A stretch of 64,000 bases of DNA from Nageia nagi (GCA_050084985.1 JBITNC010000001.1:161448001-161512000); one strand, 5' to 3'; numbered from the stretch's first letter, positions 45,734 to 58,646 are shown. Notes: a model not told the origin generated them from the letters alone. Made by a program: numbers and translations.

Positions 45734-48700
45734 TGTTTGGAGCTAATTGCATAGAAAGACCTATAACTTATTTATTTATGTATCCTATACTAGGTGAACC
45801 ACATTAAAACTTGTTTAATGTTATAGGTACCCCAACATAGATGCTCAAATTCTTAAAGAAAAATTGGATGTTATCTTGCATATAGAAGGGTAAGTATGAT
45901 TGTAAGAAAAATTATCATGATTTCAATCTTAATAGCTAGTATCATTTCAAATTTTGGGTATTTATTAATGCCAACTATTGATATTGGGATCTTGTGATCA
46001 CAAGTTTATTTTTTATTCTATATTTCATAATTATATATTTGGGTTAACTTATCAATCATTAATGTATTTTAGATCTTGGTTGCAAAATCCATCTCTTTGG
46101 ATGCATAACATATATGCTATCATATGTGTTAATGCTATTATTACTCCAATTTATTTTGCTTTGTGTGGATTCAAATATCAAGATCCATATATTTGATAAA
46201 CTCTTGTTTGCATATAATATTCATCATCTAGGTAAGGCTAATAAGTATTTATTATTCATTTGATCATAATCTCATTAGTGTGTTTGTTATCTTGATCCAA
46301 TAATCTAGATTTGTTAAGTATTTTTATACTCATTTGTATTTAGATTATTATTCTTTCTTATCTTTACTATTAATCCTTGTTTATCTTAATATAAAGATAA
46401 TACACTATCACATGTGAATATTTAATATAATTACTACTTAGCTCATCCTAGGGGTCACTAAAAGCATTCAACATATCTAAAAAAAACTTCATAACAATGG
46501 ATAAAATAAGCATGCATACCTAATTTTTAACTATTAAATTTCAACCAAATTATTTTACTTTTCCCACATGTGCAATTTAGTACTTTTTTGATAATATTTT
46601 CACAATTTCTTGCTTAACCTAAAAATAACTCCAAAATATTTTAAATCATGATAAATAAATATCAAAATATATGGATATACCCAAAATATTATTTTAATTA
46701 ATATTTAGGCTTATGATTTTATTTTGATACAATTTTCACATTTTTTCTTGATAATTATTGCTTTTCTTACAACCTTGCATTTTGCACAAAAGTCCCAACT
46801 TGTAACAAACTTAAATTTTGATATATAAATCCAAGTAGTATTATTTCTTTTTAATTTGAAACATAAAATTATTAAATTTATTTATAAATAGTTGAAATTA
46901 CCATATTCTAAGAAAACAAACTAATATAGGGGCTAAAATAAACCTATTTTATACTTTTCAAACATAAAACTTCAAATGGTCATAAGTTTTGATTTAGAAA
47001 GACTTTTGAGATGAGTTTTAAAAAAAACTTAGATTTTTTGTTTTTGAAATTTATATCCATATAAATCATTACTTTAAAAACAAATCCTCAAGTAATCCAT
47101 GCATCAAGACATGGCTCTATGCTCCTAACCATCATTAATTTTCTCCTATAGGCTTATCTTACCTTTTTGACTCTATTTATAAATTTTATTTCTATAATAA
47201 TATATATTTTTATTTTATTTACCTTTTATATCTTTTCAAAATCCATCATTTTCAAAACAATATTTTCTATTCTAGCACAATATCATCAAATTGCTTTTTG
47301 AGTCTAAACAAGTTTGTTGAAACTTATTATATGATCAATTTTCTAATTTGCTAAACTCAATTACAATATTTTCTCATGAAACAACCACTTTAACTCATGC
47401 ACAATATAACATAAGGAATATATTAAGAGCATATAATAACATACAAAAAATATAATATCAAATATATATCATGCAATAAAAGAGATCAAAAGTTAAAATG
47501 AATACAAACATTTATAAATGAATTATATATAAAATAATATGTAAGTAATGCAAATAGAATGAAAATACACATGATAATACAAATGCAACTAAGAATTTAA
47601 AATTCAATTCTAACCTACATGACATGTAAAATAAAATCATGAATATCTATGGGATGGTATAACCATCCACATCCACCTAAATAGGCTCCTTAGCCTTACC
47701 ATGCTTATGAATTTTATTTGGAACACATTTCTTACATTAAGAACTATTAATTTTATTATTTTGATCTTTTTTTGTTGTGTAATTAGATCTTGGTGCTTTC
47801 ATTATAACATGAAGTTATGTAAATCTTATTATTTCTTCTTGATAATATTTCATTTTCTCACTTTCTTGATAGTAATTTTGTTTCTCTTCTTTTAAATATT
47901 CACATGGTCCCAATATTTCTTTTCTATATTTTCTATTACTTGTTCAAAATGATCAATGATTTTTTTGTTGGTCCTTAGATATCTCAATGAACAATCCATA
48001 TTTTAAAATTATCTTTAATTACTCCATTTTAATTTTAGATTTTTTATTAGACCAATCTCTTATTTTCTACATCACTTTCCTTGAAGGATCATCATTTACA
48101 TTTTCCATATTTTTATTTTATTTTATTTTTTTAAATGCCAACGGGCCTTATTATTCTTTTCTATGCTTCTAAAAGATCCTTTTAGAAAAATCAACTATTC
48201 CACATTTTCTAATATCTTATTCTCTCATAAAGTCATCGCTATCCAAGATATTGTACAAATTTACTTCTCTTTCAATTTTGAACTCTTCCATTGACTAATA
48301 GTTTTTGCTTATATATTTTATTAAATAAATCTAACTAAGTTTCCATTTCTTTATCTTTTTCATCAATATCAACTAATTCCATATCATTATAATAATCATA
48401 TCTATTAACTTATTATTTTCTTCTTCTTCCATTTCTAAATTTTCACTTATGTATTTATAACTTGATTGAAATTGAGAATATTTACTTGAACATTTAGGAT
48501 TATAATTTATTTCTTAGTCATTACGCTGATGCATTTCTTATATCGTACATTGTAGTATATGATCTTTGTTAATTTCATGGGGCTAGCATGATCATATTTA
48601 TTTTCTAATTTATCAATTACTATTATTCTAACAAGTTCATATTCTGTTTGCTATACTTGTGTTAGATTATAATTTCGAAATGTAACATACGATGTACCAC

Positions 48701-51700
48701 ATTACACATAATATAAAATAGTGAATGTTCCAAATAATACATAACCATAAATGATAAATATAGTACACAACACACAACATGATATGATGGCTATAGCATA
48801 AACATTATAATATGATAACCATAATACATAGTATATTTCATAATCTATCAAGGTAACTTTTACTATCCATGATATTCATGAATTCACAAGAATGTAATAT
48901 AAAATTAAAATTTTCATAAAATTCAACAAAATATGCAATTCTAGAGCTTACAAAATTATAAATATTTACTAATTATGAATATATGTAGATTGTACAATAT
49001 TTTATGATGCATGGTCTCATCAATTTTAACAAAATATCCTTTAAAATCTAGGCCATTTTTATTGAAAAAAATTCATAAAATAAAAAATTTCATATTTTTT
49101 AATAATTTCAAAGTAATACAATTTTTTTATTTTGTAGAAAATTAACACAACCAAAGATCAAGAAAATATTTGGATTTTAATTAAAAAATTCATAGAGAAT
49201 GCAATTCTCAACAAACATAGGTTATATAAAAAAAACTAGATTCAACAATTTGTAGAAACTTAAATTTGATTTTACTCAATTAATAATATCTATTTTAATT
49301 TAAAAATAAATAGGAAAAATAATTCATAATTAGATTTGAAATAATAAACAAAAATATGACCTATACTATGTAAAACTTGAATCCAAATATATAATACATA
49401 CCTAGACCATTCTTAATTGATTTCAAGGAACAAAGCTAGATTTCAATTTGAAAAGATTGATGATAACCTTCCTTTGAATTTTACATATCCTTTCTTCATA
49501 GCTTATGGTGCATAGATGCATGAATTGTAAGAATCATATATCATCATACAATAAATCAACCCAAACTCAAATTCAATCATCCATGAAACTCGTAATTAAG
49601 CCTTATTTAGAAATTTAATAGCAAAAGTATGAATGCAATGATAACTATAGGATGCAAAGATCCAAATTCGATAGGTGGTGATAAAAATTACTAGTCACAT
49701 GTATTATGTAAAATGAACTATCAAGATCTGAATCATCATAGTTATCTTGAACATTCCCCTTTTAATATATAAGTTTCTTTCAAGGTAAAGTCACCTCGCT
49801 TAGAAGTCTTTGAGATTTCTACTACAAAAGAATAAATTATGTGAGATAACCATATATCTTAGCTCAATAATCAAGATAATATCTCAAATATATCAATAAA
49901 GCTTATAAATTATTTATTTATCTTTGATACCTAAAATATGTTTTTAAATTTAATTAAAAATCAAATTTAGGTATCTAAAATGTTATTGCTAAGAGTACTC
50001 TTCTTGATGCTTGAATACTAAAGATTGTAAAGTTATGATCCATTAAGTTTTTTTCATTTTCTTGGATCTTTCCCATCAAAATTTCTTATATACTATTTAG
50101 GAGGTTCACTACTATAAATCCATGGTGGATAAAATTCCTCATTACTTTAAAAATTAGATTCATCATGTCACAAGAGTCATACCTATCCGTATATTGATGT
50201 GTTAAAGATATTTTCTTTTGAAAGGTGCTAGGTTTCTTTTGGTGTTATTCCTCCTCCTTTTGTTGATCTTTCTTTTCCTTCTTGATGGTAATCCTTGCAA
50301 AACATATTTTGACAAACTATCTCATTATGGTTATGATTATTGATTATAATTAAAGTTTTATGTTATTGATGTTTTCTATACTATATGTCTTGTGCCTTCT
50401 TCTTTAGGCATTTTATTATATCTTTCTTCATTTACTTCTTTGGTAATCCTCGCATCTATTCAACTATTAGGAGTAGGTTACATTGATACTTTCTTATTGG
50501 ATTTATTGCACTTATTTGGGTTGATTATGCTTATGATTATTTTAGTATTTAATATGTTGTATATTATCATCCCTTCCCATACTCATTTCTTCTTTAAAAG
50601 CTAATATGTAGGATGTAGGTGACTTTACACCATGTGATTCTTTGTGAAAATTCATTAGGAATCCTAAATTTACGATTAATAAAACTTAGATTTGCCAACA
50701 GTATTATTATAAATGCATGCTATTATGATCATGTTGATGAGTTAATTTTAGTGGTGTGGATCTCCTAATGATATAATTTTGATAGTATCTCTATCATTGG
50801 TATTATTAAAGATACATACTATTATGATTAACTAAATGATATGAATCTAATATCATATATTGATGGAAATTTTTGAAAATAAATACTATTTTTTGTCTAG
50901 CTACTAGTTTCACAAATCTAGAAGTGGAGTTGTGGAAAATAATTGTAGTAAAAAATGTTAAATGATTTATTTATACCTACTTGGATCTATAGTTTGACAT
51001 GTTTATAATGTAATAATACCTTTGAATTGTCTCTTTCTTACTCTATTATGTAATCATTATTGAATATTTGATACCACTTGTTATAAATTGACTAGTACAA
51101 ATAGAAAAAAATAATATATGTAGTCCATAATTTCATAACTAATTGTACTAGATAACCATAAGCAAAGCCAATTGATAATAAAACACCTTGAATGATTATT
51201 GAATCTAGAATAATGAATATTATAATTTCATAATCTATAATCAATAAGATATCCAAAGAGTCATTTCTAGTTCCTAGGGACAACCGTAGATGAGATACCA
51301 AAATAGATAATTAGATGATGGTTATGGGTCTAACTCATGCTTTTATTTATATGTAAGCATTAGTATTGCACTACCTATAATCAGCTCATAATAGTTGACA
51401 TTCCTTTCCTTACCTTGAAAGGGCATAAAACTTCTTTTATATTTGATCTAGGTTATTTATTGTATTGAATATATATTTTTATGTTGACCCTTCTCTTCTT
51501 CTTGAAATATATACTACAACATACTTCATACCATATATTCTTAAAGGATATATACATATACCTAAAATAATTACTTTAGTATTTTATATATTAATTTCTT
51601 ATTATCTATATATTTATTATAGTTAACTAATGTTAGAGGAATCAGAGAAAAAGTGAATATGAAAATCTAGTGTTAAAAAGATAGTCCAGGTTCAAAATGT

Positions 51701-52155
51701 TACCCTTCATATGTTGATGATATGTTAGTCAATCTAATTCTAAAATATAAATCCACAAGAATGAACACACTCTATATATATCCTACTATTGTATTCACTA
51801 AACCATAAAAAGCTAATAAGATCTAACCTAATGAGTTCTTCATATTTCATCGTATGGATAAATCAATTTTCTTGTTATAAAAGCCTATTCTAATTTTGAA
51901 ATTGTTATAATTTTATGGAGAGACTTCTAACTTTTACAATATTATTTTAATTAATTATTTTAGTTATTAAATTGCACATGTGTGTGAATTAAACCAGAAG
52001 AATTGGCTTCTTACATAGGTTCTTTTTGTTAAATAAAAGTGAAATGTTTCGAATATCTTTCCACATAAACATTTGGCTTTCCTCTTGAGTAATAAATGTT
52101 ACTTGTAAATGCCAATGTTAATGCCAATGGGCACTAGATATATGCTTTGAAACAT
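45734..52155. other. AT-rich intergenic region with degenerate remnants
   Basis: No gene supported. 47100-48500 read on the minus strand gives Lys/Glu-rich broken frames (e.g. NKIHKHGKAKEPI followed by a stop and VDVDGYTIP near 47640-47700) that look like an old coding remnant of unknown family; the plus-strand hydrophobic frames there are likely shadows. 49262-49700 is copy 2 of a dispersed repeat. The rest (45734-47000, 49700-52155) shows only AT-rich sequence. Confidence 0.5.
49262..49700. repeat. Unclassified dispersed repeat, copy 2
   Basis: Same-orientation partner of 25203-25650. Shared landmarks run in order over about 430 bp, from caattaataatat to gataggtg near 49675. Confidence 0.65.
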
Positions 52156-52160
52156 ATTGG

Positions 52161-52377
52161 TGTTGGTGTGAGTCCCATAATTAGCTGTTGGTGTGAGTCC
52201 CAAAATTAGCCATTTATGGAAATCTTAGATTTAGGAATCCCTTCATTCAAGGGACAAACATGATTGTAGCCGTGAATATTGTACAAATGTAGAATAGCTT
52301 CCAAAAATAGTTTCTTGTATCTCTATATCTTGTACTCAATTTTATGAAATTGATATAAAAGAAAGTCACGTTTGACA
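52161..52377 (+). repeat. 5' LTR of copia D
   Basis: 217 bp, TGTTGG...TTGACA. The first 50 bp are a 25-bp tandem duplication (52161-52185 and 52186-52210), also present in the 3' copy, so it predates insertion. Confidence 0.93.
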
Positions 52378-52389
52378 TGGTATCAGAGC
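52378..52389 (+). other. Primer binding site, initiator tRNA-Met
   Basis: tggtatcagagc immediately follows the LTR, an exact match to the common plant copia primer site. Confidence 0.93.
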
Positions 52390-52448
52390 ATGATCTTGGG
52401 TTCGCTATTTTTTTATCAAGCAAGGGTCAAGATTTTGCTCGGACTTCA

Positions 52449-53220
52449 TGGTTGACTCCACTGAAAACATCCTTGATAGTTTAACATAAAAAATGATGGA
52501 GGTTTTGTCAAGGGTCCAGACCTCTTCCTCTCCCATCACTGATTCCTCAATGGTACCAATCAGCATCAAGTTGGATGGTTCCAACTATGGATTATGGTCC
52601 CAGGTTGTTGAGATGTACATCTCAGGAAAAGATAAACTGGGATACATCAATGGAGACTACCACCAACCATCATAAACCAACCCCTCCTTTCATAAGTGGC
52701 ACACTGAGAATGCCATGGTGAAAGGCTGGTTGATTAACTCCATGGACCATTACTTGGTCATGAACTTTATTCGCTACCCAATGGCTAAGCAAGTATGGGA
52801 CTCTGCTACCACAACATACTTTGATGGAATTAACACCTCACAGGTATATGAGCTTAGACATCATGTATCTCAAATGAAGCAAGCAGGTGGATCTATAGAA
52901 AATTACTATAATGATCTACAAGGTTTATGGCAAGAGATCAATTTTCGTCGATTGAATCCAATGAAATGTGAAATTGACATACAAAGCTACAACTCCATTT
53001 TATAGGAGGAGCGAATATACACTTTTCTTGATGGACTAGATGATCAATTGGATCATGTTCAGAGAGATGTTCTTTGCCTAAAACCTTTCCCTTCAATTGA
53101 GCAGGCATATGCTCACATTTGAAGGGAAGATCTTCGACAATCTATGATGATATTGGGAGTAGAAGTAGTGGCTAGTGGTGCTATTATGGCCATCAAAGGC
53201 ATGAAATCTGGCTAGTCACA
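52449..53220 (+). pseudogene. Copia D gag
   Basis: SIKLDGSNYGLWSQVVEMYI is the N-terminal copia Gag signature (DUF4219/Retrotran_gag type), then MAKQVWDSATTTYFDGINTS, IENYYNDLQGLWQEI and FLDGLDDQLDHVQRDVL (UBN2/gag_3 type). Stops interrupt at 52673, 53003 and about 53120. The CCHC knuckle is not clear; CTHYGITKHTRETYFKLHGY near 53270 may be its remnant. Gag forms the virus-like particle of the element. Confidence 0.85.
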
Positions 53221-53499
53221 TAAGTTTGGGTCCTCCTCATGCTCTAAAGGTCATTCTAATGGCAATAAGTGCACTCACTATGGGATTACAAAACACACTC
53301 GAGAAACCTATTTCAAATTACATGGCTACCAAGACTGGTGGCATGAATTACAAGCCTAAAAGAAACAAGATGCTCTTACAATTGAAGACATCCTAGGTTG
53401 AGTAATGGTAGCCATGGTTGGATCTCAACTCTCTCTTATTCTCATAGCTAAGCATTCTACCTCAACCCCAGATCAAGGTAATTGTGGTCAAGTCTTTTG

Positions 53500-56400
53500 C
53501 AGCTCTACTACTTAGAATGATGATGCCTGGATTATCAAATCCAGAGTGATGGATCATATGACATTTGATCCAAATGACTTCTCCAACATAACTCAACCAT
53601 GGAGGACTTGTATTGCCAATACCAATGGGGCCACTTACCCAGTCATAAGGGTTGGAACCATGCCCCTATCTCCTTCTCTCTCTCTAGCTCACACACTTCT
53701 TGTTCCATCCCTCTCTAACAAGTTGATGTCTATGAGTCAAGTTACTGAAGAGCTTAATTATGTTGTGCTGATATACTCTACTTTTTATCTTCTTCAGGAT
53801 GTTCTTAGTAAGGAGATTATTGGGCATGGTACTAAGAGGGAGGGACTATATTACCTTGATGACTTTAGCCTAGCCAAAGCAAATCACATGCACCATCAAA
53901 CCAATAGCCATGAATGGTAGATTTGGCTATGGCATAGGCGCTTGGGACACCCATCATTTAGCTATCTCCAGCATCTACTCCCATCTTTATTCTCCCATTT
54001 GTAGAATGTGGACTTTAAATGTGATACATGTATCAAGGCTAAAAGCCAATGATTTTCTTCTCTAGTTAGCTTGAATAAAACTAGTACTCCATTTGCATTG
54101 ATACACTCTGATGTGTGGGGACCATCCCCGTACCTACTTCCTCTGGTCATTGTTGGTTTGTAATTTTTTTCAACGATTGTACTCGAATGACATGGGTCTA
54201 TAAGCTAAAAATCTAAGATGAAGTTTTCACCATATTTCAAGCATTTCATGCCATGGTTCAAACTCAATTCTCTTCCAAGATAAAAATTCTTTGTTTCGAT
54301 AATGGTGGTGAATTCATCAACCAAAGATTTCAGGCCTATTTCCAACAACATGGCCTCCTCCATGAGACCTCATGCTCACACACACCACAACAAAATGGTA
54401 TCATCGAGAGGAAAAATCAACATATTTTGGAAACATCTCATGCCCTACTCCTTGGAACAATGGTGCTGAGTTGCCATTGGGGGGATGCTGTGGCTACTAC
54501 CGTGTACTTAATCAACCGTATGCCATCTAAAATTTTACACCTTAAAACCCCCTTACAAATCCTCTCTACTCATATACCCCTTCCTTCAATATTGATGCTT
54601 CCTCCTACAATTTTTGGGTGTGTTGCTTTTGTCCACCTCCACAAGAATCAACGTACCAAACTGGACCCATGTGCCATTTGATGCTTATTTTTGGGATATG
54701 GTTTACATAAAAAGGCTTCCAGTGCTATGACCCCACTACCAACTGAACCTATATCACCATGGATGTTACATTTCTTGAGTCTAAGAATTTCTATCCTTCA
54801 TAGGTACCCAATTCTTCCCTTCAGGGGGAGACTCAAGTAGAAGAGACAAATTGGTTGATGGCCCCTGTGGGTGAGCATGGAATGGGAAATAGAGGTTGAA
54901 CTACATGAGGTACCACCAAAGATTGAATATGTCAAATTGAGGAATGATGAAGCTGAAGAAGCTAGAAATGAAGATGTCAATTTGAGGAATGAAGAAGCTA
55001 AAGAAACTAGAAATGAAGAAGCTGAAAATGAAGAAGCAGAAAATATAGAGTACCCCTAGTCCCCTCACTCCTCAATACCAGAAGACCCTCCTCCTCCTGA
55101 GAATATCCCTGAGGTAAGTACTCCTTTACATGCTAATATTTTGGATTCCCCTACTGGTTATGGGTTGCCTTTTAGACATAATCGTGGGAGACCACCAAGT
55201 AGATACATCCCAGATGAAGAAGGAAGGAAGTCCAAGTACCCAATTGCAAATTATGTATCTACTCAAGGTCTTTCCAAGTTGCTCAAGACTTTCACTCAAA
55301 CACTATCCTCCTGCCATATTCCCAGTAGTGTTGAAGAGGTGTTATCTAATCTAGAGTGGGTGCAAGCAATGCAAGAAGAACTAGAAGCCTTAAAGAAAAA
55401 TAATACCTGGAAGTTGGTCCCATTATCAGAAGGAAAAAAATAGTGGGATGCAAATGGGTGTTCTCTATAAAATACAAAGCTAATGGATCAATTGACCAAT
55501 ACAAGGTGAGATTCGTGGCAAAGGGTTTTACCTAAATGCATGGCATAAACTACTTAGAAACCTTCTCACTAGTAGCTAAACTGAATACTGTTAGAGTCTT
55601 ACTATCTCTTATAGCAAATTTGGACTAGCCACTACATTAACTTGATGTGAAGAATGCTTTCCTTCACGGCAACCTTGACGAGGAGGTATACATGGATATT
55701 CCACCAGGACATACAGGATCGGTTGGGAACAAAATTGTTTGTAAATTGGAGAGGGCATTGTATGGACTAAAACAATCACCGCGAGCATGGTTTGGTTGAC
55801 TTAGTTTAGCTATGAGGAAGTATGGCTATCACCAAAGTAACTCTGACCATATTATCTTCCTGAAACATTGACAAAGCAAGGTGATAGCATTAATAGTCTA
55901 TGTGGATGATATGATAATTATAGGGGATGACGTTGATGAGATCTCGAGGTTACAAGAATAATTGTCTACTGAATTTGAAATGAAGAACTTGGGAGGGTTT
56001 AAGTATTTTCTGGGAATAGAGGTGGCAAGGTCAAGAAAAGGCATATTCCTCTCTCAACGAAAATACGTACTAGACTTATTGATACAAGTGGGATTACTAG
56101 AGTGTAAACCTATGGATACATCGATTATGTAGAACCATAGGCTTGGAAAATATTCGAACCAGGTGCCAACCGATAAGGTGAGGTATCAAAGACTAGTGGG
56201 GAAGCTTATTTACTTATCTCACACTCGTCCAAACATTGCTTACGCTATAAGTTTGGTAAGCCAATTTATGCATAATCCAAGTGAAGACCATATGGGTGCT
56301 GTAATTCGAATTCTTCACTATCTAAAGTCATCACCAGGAAAAGGACTAATGTTCTCCAAGAATGCTCATCTAAATATTGAAGGATAACTGGATGCGGACT

Positions 56401-56800
56401 AGGCTGGGAATATCTTGGATAGAAAGTCTACTTTAGGCTACTTTACATTTGTGGGAGGAAACTTAGTTAAATGGAGGAGTAAAAAGCAGAAGGTGGTAGC
56501 ATTATCCAACGTTGAAGCTGAGTTTCGAGGAATGGCGAAAGGATTATGTGAGCTTCATTGGCTTAGAGGTTTGCTAACAGAGGTCGATTTTCCTCCTGAC
56601 TCTGCAATGAATTTATTCTGTGATAACAAAGCTGCCATCAACATATCTCACAACCCAATTCAACATGACTGCACCAAGCACGTGGAGATAGACAGACATT
56701 TCATCAAATAGAACCTAAAGAGAAGATCATTCAGTTCCCTTTCGTTAAATTTGAAGATCAGTTAGCTGAAATTCTTACCAAGGCAGTTTCCAGTAGAAAC
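53500..56800 (+). pseudogene. Copia D pol (protease, integrase, RT, RNase H)
   Basis: The protease region is decayed (WIIKSRVMDHMTFDPNDF at 53530, where D-S-G is expected). GAG-pre-integrase reads LWHRRLGHPS-like at 53930. The integrase core includes CFDNGGEFINQRF (about 54290) and HTPQQNGIIERKNQH (about 54380). An acidic linker with repeated NEEAE units lies at 54880-55056. RT: CKWVFSIKYKANGSI (55450), [34 protein letters not shown] (55640), [11 protein letters not shown] (55765), and an intact YVDDMIIIG (55900). RNase H: DRKSTLGYFTFVGG, KWRSKKQKVVALSNVEAEF and FCDNKAAINISHNP. More than ten stops and at least two frameshifts; the final KE-to-end segment after 56700 is out of frame. Confidence 0.9.
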
Positions 56801-56861
56801 TTCAATGACTCACTTGACAAGTTAGGTGTTAGAGATATCTACACAACAACTTGAGGGGGAG

Positions 56862-57068
56862 TGTTGGCGTAAGTCCCACGATTAGCTGTTGGCATGAGTC
56901 CCAAAATTAGCCATGGAAATCTTAGATTTAGGAATCCATTCATTCAGGGGACAAACATGATTGTAGCCGTGAATAAGACGTAGAATAGCTTCCAAAAATA
57001 GTTTCTTGTATCTCTATATCTTGTACTCAGTTTTATGTAATTGATATGAAAGAAAGTCACGTTTGACA
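56862..57068 (+). repeat. 3' LTR of copia D
   Basis: 207 bp. Relative to the 5' LTR it lacks about 4 bp at agccat(ttat)gg and about 6 bp near gaataagacg. It is followed by the TSD ATTGG. Confidence 0.93.
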
Positions 57069-57116
57069 ATTGGGAGGAGCACACTGTATTGCTTTGGTGC
57101 AACTCAGAAAACTAAA

Positions 57117-58382
57117 ATGGTTGAGGTAGAGCAGGAGCAGCGTGCACCTCTTCTGGTACACCAAGAGGAAGAGGAACATGTAATCATGTCTTCCCAATTT
57201 CATTTGTCAATTGTTAAATACTGAGAGAGTAAAGTTAGAATATCAGGATAGTTTACTCTCATTTCAGTTTACAGTTATGTTTTCGTGGAATAGAAAAGAA
57301 TTTTCTATAAGGAAAAGAATCATGCTTTCATTTTACTTTCTTTTGAAAATCATTGTATATCCTTATGACCTATAGGCATCCTTCAGACTTTATGCTCTGT
57401 GCTTTAAGGATCTTTATTTCTGATATCTTCTAGGCTATCATGATCATATATTTTTGTCAGTTAGAATATCAGGATAGTTTAGTTCCATTTCATTTTACAG
57501 TTATGTTTTCATGGAATAGAAAAGAAATTTCTATAAGCAAAAGAATCATGCTTTCATTTTACTTTCTTTTGAAAATCATTTTGTATCTTTATGACCTATA
57601 ATATCCTTCAGACTTTATGCTCTGTGGTTAAGGGATTTTGTTTCTGATGTCTTCTAGGTTATCATGATCATATATGTTTGCAGACTAATGATCTTGAAAT
57701 GACCCGAGAAGACGTTCTAGCAGCTTCACCACAAAAGAAGAATTCCTAACAGTAATTGAGAGTCTGCTCCAAACTACAGACAGCACAATAAGCCATACTG
57801 AAATTGAGCCCATACATACTGCATGTAATCTATTTTCTCTGATTCTCTATTTTTATTAATATCAAGTCACCCTGGCTTGTGTGGGTGTAGTAGCCCTTAT
57901 TTTCTGTTCATGGTGACATATAACTTTGTGTATCTAGTCTACGTTGATACCTCCTATCTTCTACCGTTGTTTTCTTTCTAACAATAGATTTGCTTTCATT
58001 GCACACAGGTTCTCAGGAGCCTTATGGTGTTTGTGGGGAGCATGATGTACTCATGGAAATGAAAGTTTGTATTCCAAATGCTTTTGCTGATGTTTGTCCG
58101 GGTCCTGCAGAAATGCTGCATCAATTTCAAGAACGGCGCATATGTTTAATGAAGCAAGAGATGACAACAGAGAGAAGGACAATCCGGTCATTAATAGAAG
58201 AGTTAAGGATGGACATCAGAGAACAAGAAAACAGAATTACTTCGTTAGAGACATCCAGCAGATTGTATTTATATGCAATGTGTGTGGTGATTAGTATTGT
58301 TGTGTTAATTCTTGCCCTTCATTTTCTGCTTGTCATGGGCCAAGATTATGATGGATCCTATATTCGAAAGTCCTGTAAGTGA
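57117..58382 (+). CDS. Three-exon gene, tail-anchored coiled-coil membrane protein, family not recognised
   Basis: Exon 1 57117-57179 (MVEVEQEQRAPLLVHQEEEE plus H), donor gtaatc; exon 2 57684-57824, acceptor tttgcag and donor gtaatc; exon 3 58009-58382, acceptor cacacag, stop TGA. Exon 3 is open for its whole length and encodes a basic/acidic coiled coil (RRTIRSLIEELRMDIREQ, heptad-like) followed by a 23-residue hydrophobic segment (AMCVVISIVVLILALHFLLV) and a short 13-residue tail, the layout of a tail-anchored protein. Exon 2 reads TNDLEMTREDVLAAS in the exon 1 frame and then must shift one base to read TTKEEFLTVIESLLQ, the frame that joins exon 3 across the phase-1 junction (GCA T|GT). So either a one-base deletion has killed this copy, or the true start or splicing differs. 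Copia D lies 48 bp upstream and may have removed the native promoter. Confidence 0.55.
57235..57683 (+). repeat. Tandem duplication inside intron 1, ending at the splice acceptor
   Basis: Copy 1 57235-57460 and copy 2 57461-57683 match along their lengths (ttagaatatcaggatagttt, aagaatcatgctttcatttt, ctttatgctctgtg, atcatgatcatatat). Copy 1 ends tttttgtcag and copy 2 ends atgtttgcag, the acceptor of exon 2. The duplication therefore created a second, unused-looking acceptor. Confidence 0.85.
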
Positions 58383-58497
58383 GACAGCAACAATAGAGTA
58401 TATCATGAGAGAGGTTGGCTTCACATTCCACTTTGTGATTGGTCATGTCGTTTATAAATAATCTAAAAACTTGCAGACAGGGATTAGCATTTTTTAA

Positions 58498-58646
58498 GTT
58501 TTAGGGCAGGAAGTTATGGTTCATTTTGTCTGTGAGGTCGGAGGTCCTGGTTCAAGTTTGGGTCATGTTTTAATTGTAAATGCAGTCCAAGTGATAAGCA
58601 TAATTCTGTTCACTGGTTATGCTAAATCTTTTTTTTTTTTTTTTTC
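58498..58646 (+). repeat. Possible tRNA-derived SINE fragment
   Basis: ggttcaagtttgg (about 58551-58563) resembles a pol III B box (GGTTCRANNCC), with a loose A-box-like tagggcaggaag about 50 bp upstream. An uninterrupted T-run (58629-58645) follows about 65 bp later. No flanking duplication was identified. Could be coincidence. Confidence 0.3.

Larger units (their letters stand above)
52161..57068 (+). mobile_element. Copia element D, structurally complete
   Basis: 4.9 kb. Perfect TSD ATTGG (52156-52160, 57069-57073). LTRs 52161-52377 and 56862-57068, primer site tggtatcagagc at 52378-52389 (exact initiator-Met), PPT ttgaggggga at 56851-56860. Gag, GAG-pre-integrase, integrase, RT and RNase H are in copia order. 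LTRs differ by about 11 substitutions, mostly transitions, plus two small indels. Pol carries numerous stops, so it is not autonomous now. It inserted 48 bp upstream of the ATG at 57117. Confidence 0.93.

Noticed and set aside
47701-48172. Hydrophobic plus-strand frames resembling membrane proteins
   Set aside because: T-rich sequence gives Phe/Leu/Ile runs by composition; the opposite strand looks more like decayed coding sequence.
53962-54150. Minus-strand frame in copia D
   Set aside because: Shadow of the integrase region on the plus strand.
58540-58575. tRNA gene
   Set aside because: Only a B-box-like word is present; there is no cloverleaf, so at most a SINE fragment.
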